Source: Prevotellaceae bacterium UBA4359
GTDB lineage: Bacteria > Bacteroidota > Bacteroidia > Bacteroidales > Bacteroidaceae
DNA: 41,765 bases
Reading direction: 5' to 3'
Assembly: GCA_002393555.1 (NCBI GenBank)
Contig: DGSP01000076.1
Location: 1-41,765, forward strand
In this document: positions 25,177 through 32,787 of the stretch, in pieces
How the letters are laid out: each line of letters opens with the position of its first letter
Position numbering within the stretch: the first letter of the stretch is position 1
Position numbers and translations under genes: made by a program
Notes under the pieces: generated by a model
Database searches by the model: none
The model's input: the letters and a program-made list of their open reading frames with translations, nothing else
Told to the model about the DNA's origin: nothing

Positions 25177-25761
25177 ATGAGACAATATTATTTCCTGACT
25201 CCTCAAAATGAACAGAAAGGCCCAGTTGATGCCAGTCAGTTGCCGGCCTACGGCGTGACAGGCTCCACGATGGTGTGGACACAAGGCATGTCGCAGTGGG
25301 TGCAGGCCAGTCGGGTGGAAGAATTGCAAAGCATCATTCCCCCTGTCACCACCGCAGCCCCTCCTGTCGCCACCGCTGCTCCCAATGTGGCTCCTGCAGC
25401 ACCAGTCATGGCAGCCGCGCCCCAAGCCCCTCAGTCCGTCACTTATATCCAGACTGCTCCAGGCTATGCACCACAGCAACCCATGATGCCAAAGCCCAGC
25501 AGCCACATGGTGCTGGCTGTGCTTTCCACCCTGTTCTGCTGTCTGCCCACAGGCATCTACGCCATCATCTGTGCCTCGCAGGTCGATGGTCTCTACAGTC
25601 GTGGCGACTACTACGGAGCGCAGTCGAAGGCTAACAGTGCCCGCACTTGGTCTATCGTCGGTGCAGTGGGTGCATTCATCATCGGAATCATTTACACTTT
25701 AATCTATGTAGGTGCTTTCGCTGCTGCAGGATTGAGTGGTCTTTCCGACTTGAACTTTTAG
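25177..25761 (+). CDS. GYF_2-domain and CD225/dispanin membrane protein, copy 2
   Basis: A 194-residue paralogue of the preceding gene with the same layout. GYF_2 domain residues 1-50 read YYFLTPQNEQKGPVDASQL and TMVWTQGMSQWVQA. The linker is Pro/Ala/Gln-rich (about 55-110). The CD225 domain contains AVLSTLFCCLPTGIYAIICASQVDGLY (about 113-139) and a last hydrophobic helix (IVGAVGAFIIGIIYTLIYVGAF). The N-terminal and CD225 parts are well conserved between copies while the linker is not, as expected after an old tandem duplication. The DUF2752 gene follows at once. Confidence 0.88.
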   Translation: MRQYYFLTPQNEQKGPVDASQLPAYGVTGSTMVWTQGMSQWVQASRVEELQSIIPPVTTAAPPVATAAPNVAPAAPVMAAAPQAPQSVTYIQTAPGYAPQQPMMPKPSSHMVLAVLSTLFCCLPTGIYAIICASQVDGLYSRGDYYGAQSKANSARTWSIVGAVGAFIIGIIYTLIYVGAFAAAGLSGLSDLNF

Positions 25762-25787
25762 TTGTTTCATCTATTTGGAGGGTCGCC

Positions 25788-26171
25788 ATCAAACGTAAGA
25801 TACCATTTTATCTCATCCTCTTCGTCTTGCTGCTGGGTTGTGTCGCGGTCTATTTATTTCTTGACCCTGCCCAGTATGTGTGGATGCCCAAGTGTCCGTT
25901 CCGTCTGCTCACGGGGTGGAACTGTCCTGCCTGTGGGGTGCAGCGGGCTTTTCACGCTTTGCTGAACGGGCATCCTTCTGAAGCATTGGCATACAATTAC
26001 CTGTTTGTCTTCAGCATTCCTTATGCCATAGCCCTTGTGGCGGCATACGTGCTGCGAAAGATGAATTGTGGTGAGTCGTTTGTGCGCATGGCCCATCACC
26101 CCGTCCTTGCCTGGGTCTATATTGTGCTTTTCTTTGTTTGGGGGGTGGTGCGGAATATTTTAGGAATTTAA
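25788..26171 (+). CDS. DUF2752-domain membrane protein, start codon unresolved
   Basis: A DUF2752 protein of about 127 residues. The family signature is CPFRLLTGWNCPACGVQRAFHALLNGHP, with the CPxCGxxRA core, and it is flanked by hydrophobic helices (FYLILFVLLLGCVAVYLFL, IPYAIALVAAYVL, VYIVLFFVWGVV). No ATG, GTG or TTG lies in frame near the expected N-terminus. A GGAGGG at 25777-25782 stands 5 nt before ATC at 25788, and initiation there would give (M)KRKIPFYLILF, a normal family start. The ORF stays open upstream through the CD225 gene to a TTG at 25647, but that part is a frame shadow. DUF2752 genes often neighbour CD225 genes in Bacteroidetes. The function is unknown. Confidence 0.75.
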   Translation: MKRKIPFYLILFVLLLGCVAVYLFLDPAQYVWMPKCPFRLLTGWNCPACGVQRAFHALLNGHPSEALAYNYLFVFSIPYAIALVAAYVLRKMNCGESFVRMAHHPVLAWVYIVLFFVWGVVRNILGI

Positions 26172-26203
26172 GAGTATTCCGTCTCGTCGGGAAGTCATGT
26201 TTT

Positions 26204-27922
26204 TTAGGGTCTTTCTTCCGTTGTTTCGGAGGTGGTAGGTGTACTTCCGAACAGGATTTCTCTTTCTCTTTCAGTTGCTTGTGCCACCCAGTCTTCGGGC
26301 ACAAACCGCCAATGGTTTTGGGGTTGTGGGTTGATGGTGCCCAGTTCCTTCACATACTCCATCAGATAGTGGCGGATGTCGTACTTGCTCACACTGAGGA
26401 TGCGTGAGTCCATCTCTTCCTTCGACAGCCCGGCCCCCTTCGTCAGCAGTTCGCCTCCGCCATTGGCTCGATAGGCTGTCATGGCCACAGTGTAGGTTTC
26501 GTTCATGAGAAAAGGCTTGCCGTTCTCCATGCTCAAAATCCGCACCTTCTCGCCTTCGGGCTTTGTCACATCCACTTCATAGCGAATGCCTGCCGCCGAG
26601 TCGAAGTTGAAGATGAAGTTCTTGAAGCCCATGCGTTCGGGGTTGCTCTTCATAGGGCTGATGAGCAGCATGGGGTCGTCTGGCGAGTGCATCTGTTGTG
26701 TCCAACTGGCATAACTCATCTCCAGATAGTTCTTGATTTCCTGACCTGTAAGCAGCAGCGTGTATAGGTGGTCTTCAAAACGATACAGGTCGAAGAGATT
26801 GCTCACCCTGATGTCGCCAGCCTCGATGGAGGCGTTGAAGAAGAGTGGGGCGGTGAACGAGAGGTCAGCACCGCTCACCTTGAGTTGCAGCGACTGAATC
26901 AAGTCGATGTAGGCCGATGAGCCGAAATAGGCTTCTGACACATCGACACGGTTCAGGAACGTGCCAATCTTTTGCGAGGCAAAGCGCTTCACCTCATGGA
27001 AGGGGTAGGAGAAGTGGCGGCGGTAGGAGTTGGCATGCTGGTTGTGGAGTGTGCCGATATAGTTGAGGGTGCATTGAGTCTCGTGGCTGCTCACCTTGCC
27101 CTGCTCGTTGATGCGGAAGTCCACATCCACCACCGCCACACTGTAGGCATAGCAGCCGGGGTTGATGCAGGGCACGTTGCGGCCTCCTCGGGTCGTCACC
27201 TCTTCCATGTTGCTGGCGTGGTCGTGGCCATAGAGAATCAGGTCGAAGCCCTCTACGTTCTCCGCAGTCTCGCGTGTGGCATTTTCCTTGTATTCTGGTG
27301 TGACGATGCCTTCGTCCATGCCTGAATGCAGGAGTCCGATGACAAAATCGGGGTTCTCTTCCTCGCGCACATACTTCATCCATCGTTCTGCACTCTCTCT
27401 GATGTCTTCGAATCGGATGCCTTTCCAGACAGCCTTCGGAATCCAATGGGGAATGGCCGGAGTGATGAATCCAATGACCGCAATTTTCAGTCCCTGCCGA
27501 TAGAACACTTCATAGGGTTGGAAATACGGCTCTCCCGTTTCCACATTGACGGCATTGGCACCCAAGATGGGAAAGTTGCACTCTTTCACATATTTGTCGA
27601 AGATGCTTTTGCCCATCTCGATGTCGTGATTGCCAATCACGGCCACATCGTAGCCGATGTAGTTGCAGATGTCGGCCACCTGATGCCGCGAGTTCTCGCA
27701 GTGGTTGTTGAAGTAGTAGGCTGTGGGTTCGCCTTGAAGCATGTCGCCGCCATCAATCAGCAGGGTGTTGCCGGGACTTTCCTGCACCGCCTTGGCCACA
27801 AAAGCATGCACCCGCTGGAGACTGCCCTTGCCCCAGTGGTCATGACGAAAATCATACGGAAAGTAGTTCCCATGCACATCCGTCGTGAAAATAATTTTCA
27901 GATGTTTGATTGACGAACTCAT
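26204..27922 (-). CDS. 5'-nucleotidase/2',3'-cyclic phosphodiesterase-type metallophosphatase
   Basis: A 572-residue two-domain enzyme of the UshA group. The N-terminal calcineurin-like domain carries the metal motifs FTTDVHGN, LIDGGDMLQGEP, VIGNHDIEMG, IGLLHSGMD and LYGHDHA. The C-terminal 5_nucleotid_C domain (about residues 340-540) contains SGADLSFTAPLFFNASIEAG and TVAMTAYRANGGG. Such enzymes hydrolyse nucleotides to nucleosides. The ATG at 27922 gives MSSSIKHLKIIFTTDVHG, which begins directly with the first catalytic strand. The longer open frame reaching 28786 only runs antisense through the dnaJ-like gene and is rejected. Unlike UshA, no signal peptide is visible, so it may be cytoplasmic. 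Confidence 0.9.
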   Translation of the reverse strand: MSSSIKHLKIIFTTDVHGNYFPYDFRHDHWGKGSLQRVHAFVAKAVQESPGNTLLIDGGDMLQGEPTAYYFNNHCENSRHQVADICNYIGYDVAVIGNHDIEMGKSIFDKYVKECNFPILGANAVNVETGEPYFQPYEVFYRQGLKIAVIGFITPAIPHWIPKAVWKGIRFEDIRESAERWMKYVREEENPDFVIGLLHSGMDEGIVTPEYKENATRETAENVEGFDLILYGHDHASNMEEVTTRGGRNVPCINPGCYAYSVAVVDVDFRINEQGKVSSHETQCTLNYIGTLHNQHANSYRRHFSYPFHEVKRFASQKIGTFLNRVDVSEAYFGSSAYIDLIQSLQLKVSGADLSFTAPLFFNASIEAGDIRVSNLFDLYRFEDHLYTLLLTGQEIKNYLEMSYASWTQQMHSPDDPMLLISPMKSNPERMGFKNFIFNFDSAAGIRYEVDVTKPEGEKVRILSMENGKPFLMNETYTVAMTAYRANGGGELLTKGAGLSKEEMDSRILSVSKYDIRHYLMEYVKELGTINPQPQNHWRFVPEDWVAQATEREREILFGSTPTTSETTEERP

Positions 27923-27930
27923 ACGGTTTG

Positions 27931-27938
27931 CAAAGATA
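27931..27938 (-). promoter_or_regulatory. -7 box of the metallophosphatase gene
   Basis: TATCTTTG on the minus strand matches TAnnTTTG and lies 8 bp upstream of the ATG at 27922, so the mRNA would be almost leaderless. No well-placed -33 is seen. Confidence 0.45.
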
Positions 27939-28066
27939 CGGAATATTATTGACAAAAGTGGGGTGGAAAAATGGATTTTTTCCTTTCGCCCTCTTTTTCT
28001 TGGACAGAAGTCGGTCATTGGCATCTTTTTTGTTGGGTGAACTGGTAGAAATAAAAAACTGAAACT

Positions 28067-28726
28067 ATGGCATTTATAGACTATTACAAAGTGATGGGCA
28101 TCCCCAAAGATACCCCACAAAAGGACATTAGGACAGCCTACCGCAAGCGTTCCAAGCAGTTCCATCCCGACCTTCACCCCGACGACCCCAAGGCCAAGGC
28201 GAAGTTCCAGATGCTGAACGAGGCTTACGAAGTGCTCAATGACCCCGAGAAACGTGCCAAGTACGACCAGTATGGCGAAAACTGGAAACAGGCCGAACAG
28301 TTTGGCGGCTTCGGCACGGGAGGTGATGGTGGCAATCCCTTCGAAGGCTTCTCGTTCAACATGGGAGGCGAAGGGGGCATGAGCGACTTCTTCCAGCAGA
28401 TATTCGGCAATATGGGCATGGGAGGTTCTCGGCGCACCCGCACCACACGTCGTTCTGCCGAACCTTCCGAAGTGGAGGCTCACGCACCGATTGATGTGTG
28501 GACGGCTCTGCTCGGCGGCGACCTCATCCTCAGCACTTCCTACGGTAAGTTCAAACTGAAAGTGGCTCCTGGCACTCAGCCCGGAAAGAAAGTTCGGCTG
28601 AAAGGAAAAGGCGGCACGAAGAGTGACGGCACACTCAAAGACCTGATTATCGTCTTTGATGTCACCATCCCTGCCAATCTGTCTGCTCAGCAGAAGGCAC
28701 TCATCGAACAGGCACGTCGCAGTTGA
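28067..28726 (+). CDS. DnaJ/CbpA-like co-chaperone, short form
   Basis: A 219-residue J-domain protein. The J domain (about residues 1-70) has the HPD signature in KRSKQFHPDLHPDD, which stimulates DnaK ATPase. A Gly/Phe-rich region follows (about 80-125, GGFGTGGDGGNPFEGFSFNMGG). There is no zinc-finger, so it is CbpA-like and not DnaJ. Only one C-terminal beta domain is present (APIDVWTALLGGDLILSTSYGKFKLKVAPGTQPGKKVRLKGKG, in pieces), and typical CbpA proteins of about 300 residues have two. The reading frame ends cleanly, so this is a short family form. It is divergent from the metallophosphatase gene with a 144-bp gap. Confidence 0.92.
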   Translation: MAFIDYYKVMGIPKDTPQKDIRTAYRKRSKQFHPDLHPDDPKAKAKFQMLNEAYEVLNDPEKRAKYDQYGENWKQAEQFGGFGTGGDGGNPFEGFSFNMGGEGGMSDFFQQIFGNMGMGGSRRTRTTRRSAEPSEVEAHAPIDVWTALLGGDLILSTSYGKFKLKVAPGTQPGKKVRLKGKGGTKSDGTLKDLIIVFDVTIPANLSAQQKALIEQARRS

Positions 28727-28780
28727 CGTTTTTTTCTCCTGCCCCTGAGGCTCGTGAGGGCTACGCTGTTTCCCTTCTTT

Positions 28781-28895
28781 GTGCAATGCCGATTTTCACC
28801 TACGTGCAACGCCGTTCCTAATGCAATTTGTACGCCGTTCCATTTATAAATGGTGTGGCGTACAAATTACAAATGGAACGGCGTTTTGTGTTGAA
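28781..28895. repeat. Repeat locus D: five 23-bp frames with palindromic centre
   Basis: Related words recur in 23-bp register at 28781 (gtgcaatgccg), 28804 (gtgcaacgccg) and 28827 (tttgtacgccg), and then inverted at 28850 (atggtgtggcg) and 28873 (atggaacggcg). ACGCCGTTCC is exactly repeated at 28809 and 28832. AATTTGTACGCC (28825-28836) is inverted at 28857-28868, and 28832-28845 is inverted at 28871-28884. CCATTTATAAATGG at 28840-28853 is a perfect palindrome. The array lies between convergent genes. Confidence 0.85.
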
Positions 28896-28960
28896 AGGAA
28901 TTTCCGTTTCCATTTTTCCCCGAAAGGACAACCGCCGCTACCGTTGGTGATGTAGCCCGG

Positions 28961-29022
28961 AACAAACAAAAAGAAGCCCCCTGCACGATGAATCTCATGC
29001 AGGGGGCTTCTTTTCTTTTCTG
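28961..29022. terminator. Bidirectional terminator between dnaJ-like gene and galK
   Basis: A 15-bp perfect stem (28971-28985 with 28998-29012, core AGCCCCCTGCA) with a 12-nt loop. It has T-rich DNA on the plus side and A-rich DNA on the other, so it can end the galactose operon and read-through from the dnaJ-like gene. Confidence 0.85.
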
Positions 29023-29069
29023 GATGCGAGAGAGAAAGATAACTTTTCCTCTCAACGGGTTGTTGCGAT

Positions 29070-30236
29070 TTAGCAGAGTTTGCGTGAGCCGTCGCCAATC
29101 ACCACGTCAATGACGATAGGCTTCTTGCCATACTTCTCGTTGAACTTCTCTACTGCAGTCTTCACGAAGTTGTCGTAGAGTTCTTCTGCCACAAGGTTGA
29201 TGGTGCAGCCGCCGAAGCCTCCGCCCATGATGCGCGAACCAGTCACAGAGCACTCCTTGGCGATGTCGTTGAGGAAGTCGAGTTCTTCGCAAGACACCTC
29301 ATAGTCCTTAGAGAGGCCGTAGTGAGTCTCGTACATCTTCTGGCCAACAGTCTCGTAGTCACCCTTCTCCAGGGCGTCGCAGACAGCCAGCACACGGTCT
29401 TTCTCGCCCAGCACGAAGGTGGCGCGCTTGATGTCCTCGGCCGACACCTTGCCTTCGATTTCCTTCAGTTCTTCCCAAGTGGCCTCACGCAACGTGGTGA
29501 TTTCCTTCTCGGGGTGCAACTCCTTGATGGCCTTCACGCAGTTCTCGCAAGAGCGGCGACGGTCATTGTAGGGAGAACCCACAAGTTCGTGCTTCACGCA
29601 AGAGTTGATGAGGACGAGTTTGTAGCCCTTTGGATTCCATGGGAAATACTGGAACTCGCCCGAGCGGCAGTCGAGACGCATGAGGTTGCCCTTCTTGCCG
29701 AAGACAGAGGCGAACTGGTCCATGATGCCGCAGTTCACACCGATATACTTGTGTTCAGTGGCCTGACCCACCTTGGCCAACGTCATCTTGTCAATCTTGT
29801 TGTCGCCGAAGAGGTCGTTGATGGCGAAAGCATAGCAACTCTCGAGAGCGGCAGACGATGACATGCCGGCACCGTTGGGCACATCGCCCGCAAAGGCTGT
29901 GTCGAAGCCCTGCACTGGCACTCCAAGAGCCATCATCTCGCGCACCACACCGAAAATGTAGCGGAAGTGGCTGGCCTTTGGACCCTTCTCGTCGTCGATG
30001 GAGAACTCATCATAGTCCTTCAGGTCGATAGAGTAAGCACGGATGGTGCGGGTGCCGTTAGGACGCACTTCGGCAATCATGCCCTGCTCCACAGCGCCTG
30101 GGAACACGAAGCCACCATTGTAGTCGGTGTGTTCGCCAATGAGGTTGATACGGCCAGGTGAAGCATAGACAGAACCTGGCTCACCGCCAAGATGCTTGAT
30201 GAAACGACTACGAACGTCGTCAACTTTCAGTTTCAT
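29070..30236 (-). CDS. galK: Galactokinase
   Basis: A 388-residue GHMP kinase that phosphorylates alpha-D-galactose at C1 with ATP, the first committed step of the Leloir pathway. The galactokinase signature GRINLIGEHTDYNGGFVFP is near residues 28-46. The ATP-binding motif PNGAGMSSSAALE is near 114-126. The third GHMP motif is GSRIMGGGFGGCTINLV near 335-351. The length is typical. It is the last gene of the galM-gluP-galK unit and lies 37 bp after the transporter gene. No galT or galE is visible within this window. Confidence 0.97.
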   Translation of the reverse strand: MKLKVDDVRSRFIKHLGGEPGSVYASPGRINLIGEHTDYNGGFVFPGAVEQGMIAEVRPNGTRTIRAYSIDLKDYDEFSIDDEKGPKASHFRYIFGVVREMMALGVPVQGFDTAFAGDVPNGAGMSSSAALESCYAFAINDLFGDNKIDKMTLAKVGQATEHKYIGVNCGIMDQFASVFGKKGNLMRLDCRSGEFQYFPWNPKGYKLVLINSCVKHELVGSPYNDRRRSCENCVKAIKELHPEKEITTLREATWEELKEIEGKVSAEDIKRATFVLGEKDRVLAVCDALEKGDYETVGQKMYETHYGLSKDYEVSCEELDFLNDIAKECSVTGSRIMGGGFGGCTINLVAEELYDNFVKTAVEKFNEKYGKKPIVIDVVIGDGSRKLC

Positions 30237-30273
30237 AATTCTTTAGGTTTTAAATGGTTAGAATTTATTGTTT

Positions 30274-31503
30274 TTACTTTGAAAGCCCAATCTTTGAGCC
30301 GAAATTGCAGAACCAGAATACATAGATGTAGTAAACGAACATCATCATAATGGCTACACCCACGCCAAGCGATGGGTTGTCAACCACAGTACCCATGAGG
30401 AGTGGGAGAGTGGCACCACCGAGCACACCCATGTTGATGATGCCCGATGCACTCTTGGTGTGAGGACCCAGTTCCTGAAGACCGAGGTTGAAGATGAGTG
30501 GCCACATGACAGAGTGGAAGAGGCCGGCTGCCAGCATCGCATAAACGGCATACATGCCTGGAAGAACGAACGAAACACCTACACAGATGGCACCGAGAAT
30601 GAGGCATGCGGAAAGGAGGGTGCGAGCCTTGAACTTGGCCAAGATGGCAGAACCGGCAAAACGACCCACCATCATGCCACCCCAGTAGAATGGGAGGTAG
30701 TCAGTGGCAGAACCTGGCAGGGTGGGGTCTGCTTTCCAGTAGGCAGGAAGCATGGATGGGATGCCAATCTCCAAGCCCATGTACATGGCGATGGCGAGTG
30801 CACCGAGCCATACGTGTGGATACTTGAACACAGAACTTTTATACTTCTTCGTGTCGGCAGCAGCGTCGCCCTCTTCCTCGGCAGCCTTATCTTTGTCTGG
30901 GTCAGGCAGTTTGATGAAGAAGAGGATGGCAGCGATGACAAGCGTGAAGATACCCAATCCGAGGAATGGGCCAGGCACGTTCTCTGGCAGTTTGGGCTTG
31001 CCGGCAATGATGACGTAGGTGATGAACATAGGAGCAACGGTGGTTGCCACTGAGTTCAGTGCCTGTGAGAGGGTCATGCGGAATGCACCGCTTTCGGGGG
31101 CACCCAGCACCATCACGTAGGGGTTGGCCACCAACTGCAGCATCACCACGCCCAGAGCAACGAGGCTCATGCAGCACAAGAAGATGGTATAGACATTGGC
31201 TGTGCCGAGTGCGGCTGTCACGCCCAGATAGTTGGCGATGAAACCACAAGCCACCACTGTCAGACCCAGCACGAGGGTCGATTTGTAGCCAATCTTGTTC
31301 ATCATCATGGCAAACGGGATGGAGAAGAAGTAGGCACCATAGAAGAAGGTGTTGACCAACTGCCCCTGTGTGTCTGTGAGTTTGAAGGCTTCCTTGCAGA
31401 ACTCAATCATTGAATTGTTCATGGTCGTGACGAATCCGATGAGGAAGCACACGATGAACACTATAATCAATGGGAATAGATAATTAGGTTTTTTTTGTGA
31501 CAT
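30274..31503 (-). CDS. gluP: Glucose/galactose MFS transporter (FucP/GluP type)
   Basis: A 409-residue major facilitator with about twelve membrane helices and a charged central cytoplasmic loop (DPDKDKAAEEEGDAAADTKKYKSS, in parts, around residues 200-225). Family features are IVFIVCFLIGFVTTMNNSMIEF at the N-terminus and NPYVMVLGAPESGAFRMTLSQALNS in the first half. Both are typical of the FucP/GluP proton symporters. Position between galM and galK points to galactose and glucose uptake. There is no regulator in the cluster. Confidence 0.92.
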   Translation of the reverse strand: MSQKKPNYLFPLIIVFIVCFLIGFVTTMNNSMIEFCKEAFKLTDTQGQLVNTFFYGAYFFSIPFAMMMNKIGYKSTLVLGLTVVACGFIANYLGVTAALGTANVYTIFLCCMSLVALGVVMLQLVANPYVMVLGAPESGAFRMTLSQALNSVATTVAPMFITYVIIAGKPKLPENVPGPFLGLGIFTLVIAAILFFIKLPDPDKDKAAEEEGDAAADTKKYKSSVFKYPHVWLGALAIAMYMGLEIGIPSMLPAYWKADPTLPGSATDYLPFYWGGMMVGRFAGSAILAKFKARTLLSACLILGAICVGVSFVLPGMYAVYAMLAAGLFHSVMWPLIFNLGLQELGPHTKSASGIINMGVLGGATLPLLMGTVVDNPSLGVGVAIMMMFVYYIYVFWFCNFGSKIGLSK

Positions 31504-31550
31504 AATGTTTATTTATAATAATATGTTAGTTAATTATCAAAAGCAACAAG

Positions 31551-31582
31551 CCCTCGCCCACACGCCTAACGGTGGACGAGGG
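31551..31582 (-). terminator. Hairpin in the galM-gluP gap
   Basis: CCCTCGCCCAC (31551-31561) pairs with GTGGACGAGGG (31572-31582) with one mismatch and a 10-nt loop. The run of T on the transcript side is poor. It could be an attenuator or mRNA-processing hairpin inside the operon. Confidence 0.55.
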
Positions 31583-31597
31583 AGTGTTTTTGTGTGT

Positions 31598-32680
31598 TTA
31601 TTCTACGCTGAACTTGTAGATGGTCTTTTGAGTGTATTTCTCGCCTGGCTTCAGCACCGTCGAGGGGAAGTAGGGACGATTGGGCGAATCGGGGAAGTGC
31701 TGACACTCGAAGCAGATGGCTGAGCGGCGTGGGAACGTGGCTCCCTGCTGGCCGGGATAGCCTGTGGCCCAGTTGTCGGAATATACCTGCACACCTGGCT
31801 CTGTCGTGTAGGTTTCAAGCACTCGGCCTGACTTTGGCTCCGTGAGGCGAACGGCGAATGAAAGTTCTCCTACCTCCTTCTTGTTCAGCACGAAGCAGTG
31901 GTCATATCCAGCCCCGTTCTTGATTTGCTCATCATCAGCATCGATGTCTTTGCCGACAGCCTTGGGAGTGCGGAAGTCGAAGGGAGTGCCTTCCACCTTC
32001 AGAATCTCGCCAGTAGGAATGCTGGTGTCGTCGATGGGGATGAAGAAGTCCGCATTCATCTCCATGATTTGATCGTCGATGGCAGGTGTCGGGTTGGCAA
32101 TGCCTTGCAACGAGAAGAACGCGTGGTGAGTCAGGTTGATGATGGTCTTCTTGTTGGTTGTGGCCAGATACTCGATGATGAGTTCGTTGTCATCTGTCCA
32201 AGTGAACTCTACGGCTATCTTCACCTCGCCTGTGAATCCTTCGTGGCCATAGGGCAACTTGATGTCGAGTGTCAAGTTCTGCTCACCTGTCTGGTAAGCG
32301 TCCCAAACCTGTGCGTGAAGTCCTGTGGGGCCGCCGTGAAGAGCGTTGGGGCCATTGTTTATGGCCAGTTGATACTCTTTGCCGTTCAAGGTGAACTTGC
32401 CTTTGGCTATGCGGTTGCCGAAACGACCAATCAGCGTGGAGAGGTAAGGCTCTGGAGAGTTGATGACATCGTCGATGTTGTCGTGTCCTTGAATGACGTT
32501 GGCCACTTTGCCGTTCTTGTCGGGAACCATAATGGCAACGATGGCACCTCCATAGTTTGTGATTGACACTTCGTAGCCGTCTTTGTTGACGAGGGTGTAA
32601 AGGTCAGTCTTCTTGCCCTTAACGACTTTCTGGAAGTCTTCGGCCTTGAGACCGCTTAATTTTGGCTGAATAGCACTCAT
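31598..32680 (-). CDS. galM: Aldose 1-epimerase (mutarotase)
   Basis: A 360-residue GalM-type enzyme interconverting alpha and beta anomers of galactose and glucose so that GalK can use them. Family landmarks are YEVSITNYGGAIVAIMVPD near residues 34-52, the arginine region LIGRFGNRIAKGKF, NNGPNALHGG, the catalytic-His region NLTHHAFFSLQG, and a late PLxxxx-equivalent stretch ending at CFECQHFPDSPNRPYFPSTVLKPGEKY with its conserved glutamate. There is no signal peptide. It is the first gene of the galactose unit. A TTAATTTG box near 32730 is only a weak promoter match. Confidence 0.95.
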   Translation of the reverse strand: MSAIQPKLSGLKAEDFQKVVKGKKTDLYTLVNKDGYEVSITNYGGAIVAIMVPDKNGKVANVIQGHDNIDDVINSPEPYLSTLIGRFGNRIAKGKFTLNGKEYQLAINNGPNALHGGPTGLHAQVWDAYQTGEQNLTLDIKLPYGHEGFTGEVKIAVEFTWTDDNELIIEYLATTNKKTIINLTHHAFFSLQGIANPTPAIDDQIMEMNADFFIPIDDTSIPTGEILKVEGTPFDFRTPKAVGKDIDADDEQIKNGAGYDHCFVLNKKEVGELSFAVRLTEPKSGRVLETYTTEPGVQVYSDNWATGYPGQQGATFPRRSAICFECQHFPDSPNRPYFPSTVLKPGEKYTQKTIYKFSVE

Positions 32681-32787
32681 AAGATTTTATTTTAGGTTGA
32701 TATTTCTTGTAGGTTTTAGATTTCTCTTTGCAAATTAAACGAAAATATTTCAACTGAACGAACTTTCCAACAAATATTTTTCAGTTT

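Noticed and set aside
27923..28786. N-terminal extension of the metallophosphatase reading frame by 288 codons
   Set aside because: It runs antisense through the whole dnaJ-like gene, has no domain signal, and the catalytic domain starts exactly at the ATG at 27922.
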